DNA from: an uncultured Lachnospiraceae bacterium
Lineage (GTDB): Bacteria > Bacillota > Clostridia > Lachnospirales > Lachnospiraceae
Reading direction: 5' to 3'
Assembly (NCBI GenBank): GCA_947653315.1
Contig: CANTGP010000019.1
Location: 1 to 16,092 of the forward strand
Length of the DNA: 16,092 nucleotides
Shown here piece after piece: positions 13,617 through 16,092 of the stretch. Position 1 is the first letter of the stretch, and every line of letters starts with the position of its first letter. The notes under the pieces are model-generated. The model did not search any database, was not told the DNA's origin, and worked only from the letters and a program-made list of their open reading frames with translations. The translations under genes and the position numbers were made by a program.

Positions 13617-14480
13617 ATGTTAGTATCAGCAACAGAAATGCTTCAAAAAGCAAAAGCCGGCCATTATGCAGTCGGGCAGTTTAACATCAACAACCTTGAG
13701 TGGACAAAAGCCATTCTGTTGACGGCGCAGGAGAACAATTCCCCCGTTATCCTTGGGGTTTCCGAAGGTGCCGGCAAGTACATGGGCGGTTATGATGTGG
13801 TAGTGGGTATGGTAAACGGTTTGATTAAAGACCAGAATATCACGGTTCCCGTTGCCCTTCACCTGGACCACGGCAGCTATGACCACTGCTACAAGTGCAT
13901 CGAAGCCGGTTTTTCGTCCGTAATGTTCGACGGCTCCCACTATCCGATTGACGAAAACGTGGCTAAGACAAAGGAATTGGTTGCTGCGGCGCATGATAAG
14001 GGAATTTCCATCGAAGCGGAAGTCGGCGCAATCGGCGGTGAGGAAGACGGCGTAATCGGCAAAGGCGAATGTGCGGATCCTAATGAGTGTAAGGCAATTG
14101 CAGATCTTGGCATTGACTTCCTTGCAGCGGGTATCGGCAATATCCACGGAAAATATCCGGAGAACTGGGAAGGTCTGTCTTTTGAAACACTGGATGCCAT
14201 CCAGAAATTGACGGGCGATATGCCTTTGGTGCTTCACGGCGGTACCGGTATCCCGGCTGATATGATTAAGAAAGCGATTACTTTAGGTGTTGCGAAGATT
14301 AATGTAAATACGGAGTGCCAGTTGGCTTTTGCGGCAGCTACACGTAAGTACATTGAAGAAGGAAAAGACCTGCAGGGTAAGGGATTTGATCCCCGTAAGG
14401 TTCTTGCACCCGGATTTGAGGCAATCAAGGCTACCGTTAAGGAGAAAATGGAATTGTTCGGCTCCGTAGGAAAGGCTTGA
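13617..14480 (+). CDS. fba: Class II fructose-1,6-bisphosphate aldolase
   Basis: This zinc-dependent enzyme of glycolysis cleaves fructose-1,6-bisphosphate to dihydroxyacetone phosphate and glyceraldehyde-3-phosphate. The 287-residue product shows the family's catalytic features: D84 and zinc ligand H85 in LHLDHGS, the EAEVGAIGGEEDG loop, zinc ligand H177 in GIGNIHGKYP, and H207 in LHGGTGIP, followed by the phosphate-binding NVNTECQ region. ATG 13617 follows GGAGGT with the short A-rich spacer AGATAAAAA. It has its own -10 box and terminator, so it is probably monocistronic. The product and its substrate link directly to HprK, which is activated by fructose-1,6-bisphosphate. Tagatose-bisphosphate aldolase is the main alternative but less likely. 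Confidence 0.94.
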   Translation: MLVSATEMLQKAKAGHYAVGQFNINNLEWTKAILLTAQENNSPVILGVSEGAGKYMGGYDVVVGMVNGLIKDQNITVPVALHLDHGSYDHCYKCIEAGFSSVMFDGSHYPIDENVAKTKELVAAAHDKGISIEAEVGAIGGEEDGVIGKGECADPNECKAIADLGIDFLAAGIGNIHGKYPENWEGLSFETLDAIQKLTGDMPLVLHGGTGIPADMIKKAITLGVAKINVNTECQLAFAAATRKYIEEGKDLQGKGFDPRKVLAPGFEAIKATVKEKMELFGSVGKA

Positions 14481-14509
14481 GTATAAGCAGGAAAGACGGT
14501 ATTTTATGG

Positions 14510-14538
14510 AAAAGGCTGCCCGTGTCGGACAGCCTTTT
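14510..14538 (+). terminator. Intrinsic terminator after the aldolase gene
   Basis: AAAAGGCTG (14510-14518) pairs with CAGCCTTTT (14530-14538), and an inner CC/GG extends the stem with one bulged A. The A-tract and T-tract arms make it usable in both directions. It lies 30 nt after the stop codon. Confidence 0.85.
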
Positions 14539-14640
14539 GTGGAAGACAGACTTGGTATAGGGCGGATTCCTTAACTATGAGCCGAAGGGTGAATCTTTAC
14601 AAAAATTTTTTATGAGAGGATGCAGGAGGTAAAAGAGAAA

Positions 14641-15120
14641 ATGGCGAGAGTATGGAATGTCAAAGTTGACGAACAGATGTATGCGGTACAGTTAAAAGGA
14701 AGGAAAGTGGAAGTTAACGGGGAGAAACTGAAACTGAATAAATATAGGAAGAAAACAGGATTGGTTCATGAAGAATATGAATTTCCCGTAGGCTCCAAAA
14801 ATGCGCTTTTGGTATTGAAGAATATGAGCGCGCCCCAGCTTGTGATAGACGGGATAGATTGTGCTACGGGAGAAAAATATGTGCCGTTTAAGATGCCGTG
14901 GTGGTCGTACATATTTATTGTTCTTCACCTGATTAATTTTGTGAACGGGGCCATAGGGGCATTGGCGGCGGTTGTCGGTATTGGGGCCGCAACGGCTATT
15001 TCCAACAACAGCAGGATGAATATCGTGGTAAGGCTTCTGTTGAACATTGTGCTGCTGGTGTTGTTATATGGCGCAGTCTTTGGTCTTGCATCTGCCATCA
15101 TGGGCGCCGTTTATTCATAA
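14641..15120 (+). CDS. Small membrane protein with N-terminal soluble domain, function unknown
   Basis: The 159-residue protein has a soluble, beta-rich-looking N-terminal part (about 1-85) with VNGEKLKLNKY and QLVIDGIDCATGEKYVP. Two hydrophobic regions follow: WWSYIFIVLHLINFVNGAIG running on through ALAAVVGIGAATAI, and IVVRLLLNIVLLVLLYGAVF with its downstream residues. ATG 14641 is preferred because AGGAGG lies at 14624-14629; the in-frame ATG at 14620 is placed too near its only purine stretch. It is 37 nt upstream of a DUF1189-like membrane gene on the same strand, so they may be co-transcribed. I recognise the type as a conserved hypothetical of Firmicutes but cannot assign a function. 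No strong promoter is visible in the 100 nt upstream. Confidence 0.8.
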   Translation: MARVWNVKVDEQMYAVQLKGRKVEVNGEKLKLNKYRKKTGLVHEEYEFPVGSKNALLVLKNMSAPQLVIDGIDCATGEKYVPFKMPWWSYIFIVLHLINFVNGAIGALAAVVGIGAATAISNNSRMNIVVRLLLNIVLLVLLYGAVFGLASAIMGAVYS

Positions 15121-15157
15121 AGGAATGAGTCCGTAAAACCGGACATGAGGTAAAAGC

Positions 15158-16092
15158 ATGAATATATTTAAGGAAATGGTGTTGTCCATTTACAGTTACA
15201 AAAGTTACAAAGGTTTTTTGTACAATAAAAAATCCAAGGTGTTTGGGTTTGCTTTGGTGCTGATGTTGATTTACTGGCTGATAACCATGGGGGTTTCCGC
15301 CGTGGAGATTGGGCTGGTTGGTCCGGGATTTGCGCGCGAAATGGATGAGGCGGTTCCGGAGTTTGAATTGGCGGACGGTATCTTGTGGGTGGATGATGTC
15401 ATTGAATATGAGGATGCCACTTCCATTGTTAACATTGATACGGATCCGGATTATGTATTTTATGATGCGTATGAGATGATGGATGACTTGAACGAATACC
15501 AGTCCGTGCTTTTGATGGATTCGGAGAAGGTCATTATAAAAAGCGGGACCCAGGTACAGCAGTATTATTTCAGCGAATTGGAAGATTTGGAATTCACCAA
15601 GGATGATTTGATGGGACTTATCCCGTATATGTATCTGTTTTTTGCGATCTTCTTCCTGCTTTCCTATGTGTGCATGACGGCATTGTTCTTTTTGGGAGTT
15701 GCCGTTGTTGCCCTGTGCGGAATGATTGTGGCATCCTGTATGAAATGCCGGCTTACGTTTGGACAGTTATACCTGCTTGGCATTTACAGCCGTGTGCTTC
15801 CATTGCTCATCAAGGCGGCAGTGTCTTTCCTGCCATTTCATATTCCGTTTTTCTGGGTGCTAAATTTCGGTATTTCCCTGATGATTATCGGTGCGGCAAT
15901 GCAGAAAATGAAGGAACAGAACCTACAAAGACCGTTGGAATTTTCTTCCGGAAACGCAGGGTGGAACGGGGGAAACGGAGGCGGAAACTTTTCCGGTAAT
16001 TTCAATACCGGTGGTTACGGTTACGGTCAGTACCAAGGCAGCGGTGATGTTATGCCAAGTAGCGGAACCGGAATAGGAACCGGAATAGGAAA
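15158..16092 (+). CDS. DUF1189-like membrane protein (partial, runs off the window)
   Basis: The frame is open from ATG 15158, after a GAGGT ribosome binding site, to the window end with no stop, covering 311 residues. Features in order are a short cytoplasmic start (MNIFKEMVLSIYSYKSYKGF), a first membrane helix near 29-52 (FGFALVLMLIYWLITMGVSA), a soluble acidic segment of about 110 residues (rich in Asp/Glu), and several membrane helices from PYMYLFFAIFFLLSYVCMTA onward. A low-complexity Gly/Asn/Tyr tail ends the visible part. The N-terminus and layout resemble DUF1189 proteins, whose function is unknown. The tail ends in GTGI repeats encoded by a 12-nt tandem repeat. Confidence 0.8.
   Translation, partial: MNIFKEMVLSIYSYKSYKGFLYNKKSKVFGFALVLMLIYWLITMGVSAVEIGLVGPGFAREMDEAVPEFELADGILWVDDVIEYEDATSIVNIDTDPDYVFYDAYEMMDDLNEYQSVLLMDSEKVIIKSGTQVQQYYFSELEDLEFTKDDLMGLIPYMYLFFAIFFLLSYVCMTALFFLGVAVVALCGMIVASCMKCRLTFGQLYLLGIYSRVLPLLIKAAVSFLPFHIPFFWVLNFGISLMIIGAAMQKMKEQNLQRPLEFSSGNAGWNGGNGGGNFSGNFNTGGYGYGQYQGSGDVMPSSGTGIGTGIG
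16064..16092 (+). repeat. 12-nt tandem repeat at the window edge
   Basis: GGAACCGGAATA occurs at 16064-16075 and 16076-16087, and a third copy begins at 16088. It encodes GTGI units in the tail of the DUF1189-like protein. It may continue beyond the window and could vary in copy number by slippage. Confidence 0.75.

Overview
The window looks like a chromosome segment from a Gram-positive, low-to-mid GC anaerobe of the Clostridia, most probably a Lachnospiraceae relative. The basis is the gene content and order (uvrC, hprK, ROK glucokinase, murB, rapZ, whiA, an HPr-like gene, class II aldolase), strong AGGAGG-type ribosome binding sites, and protein sequences typical of that family. No rRNA, tRNA, CRISPR array, transposase or phage gene was seen.

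Layout. Positions 1-96 hold the end of an unidentified gene, followed by a terminator. uvrC (221-2086, +) follows, with a hairpin in its leader. Positions 2101-2243 hold a compact element of four hairpins between short inverted ends; it supplies the last codons of a minus-strand antitoxin. The minus-strand block 2229-6828 carries a HigBA-like toxin-antitoxin pair with a 15-bp perfect inverted repeat over its promoter, then a PocR-type hybrid sensor kinase and a receiver-only response regulator. Reading forward again from 7047 is a six-gene cluster: hprK, ROK glucokinase, murB, rapZ, whiA and a Crh-like gene, closed by a terminator at 12164-12190. Positions 12193-12466 hold a tandem array of structured ~84-nt repeats. 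Then come a diacylglycerol-kinase-family gene, a class II fructose-bisphosphate aldolase with its own promoter and terminator, a small membrane protein, and a DUF1189-like membrane protein that runs off the window.

How the genes fit together. hprK through crh couples carbon state to envelope synthesis. HprK senses glycolytic state and phosphorylates Ser46 of HPr-type proteins. The ROK kinase feeds glucose into glycolysis. MurB makes UDP-MurNAc. RapZ-family proteins are tied to amino-sugar supply, and WhiA to division and growth. The last gene of the cluster keeps Ser46 but has Glu in place of His15, so it should be a regulatory Crh-like target of HprK and not a phosphotransfer HPr. The minus-strand block between uvrC and hprK looks like accessory material placed inside an otherwise conserved neighbourhood.

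The least explained parts are the alternating A/B hairpin array at 12193-12466, whose units show compensatory base changes, a possible diverged single copy in the uvrC leader, and the four-hairpin element at 2101-2243.
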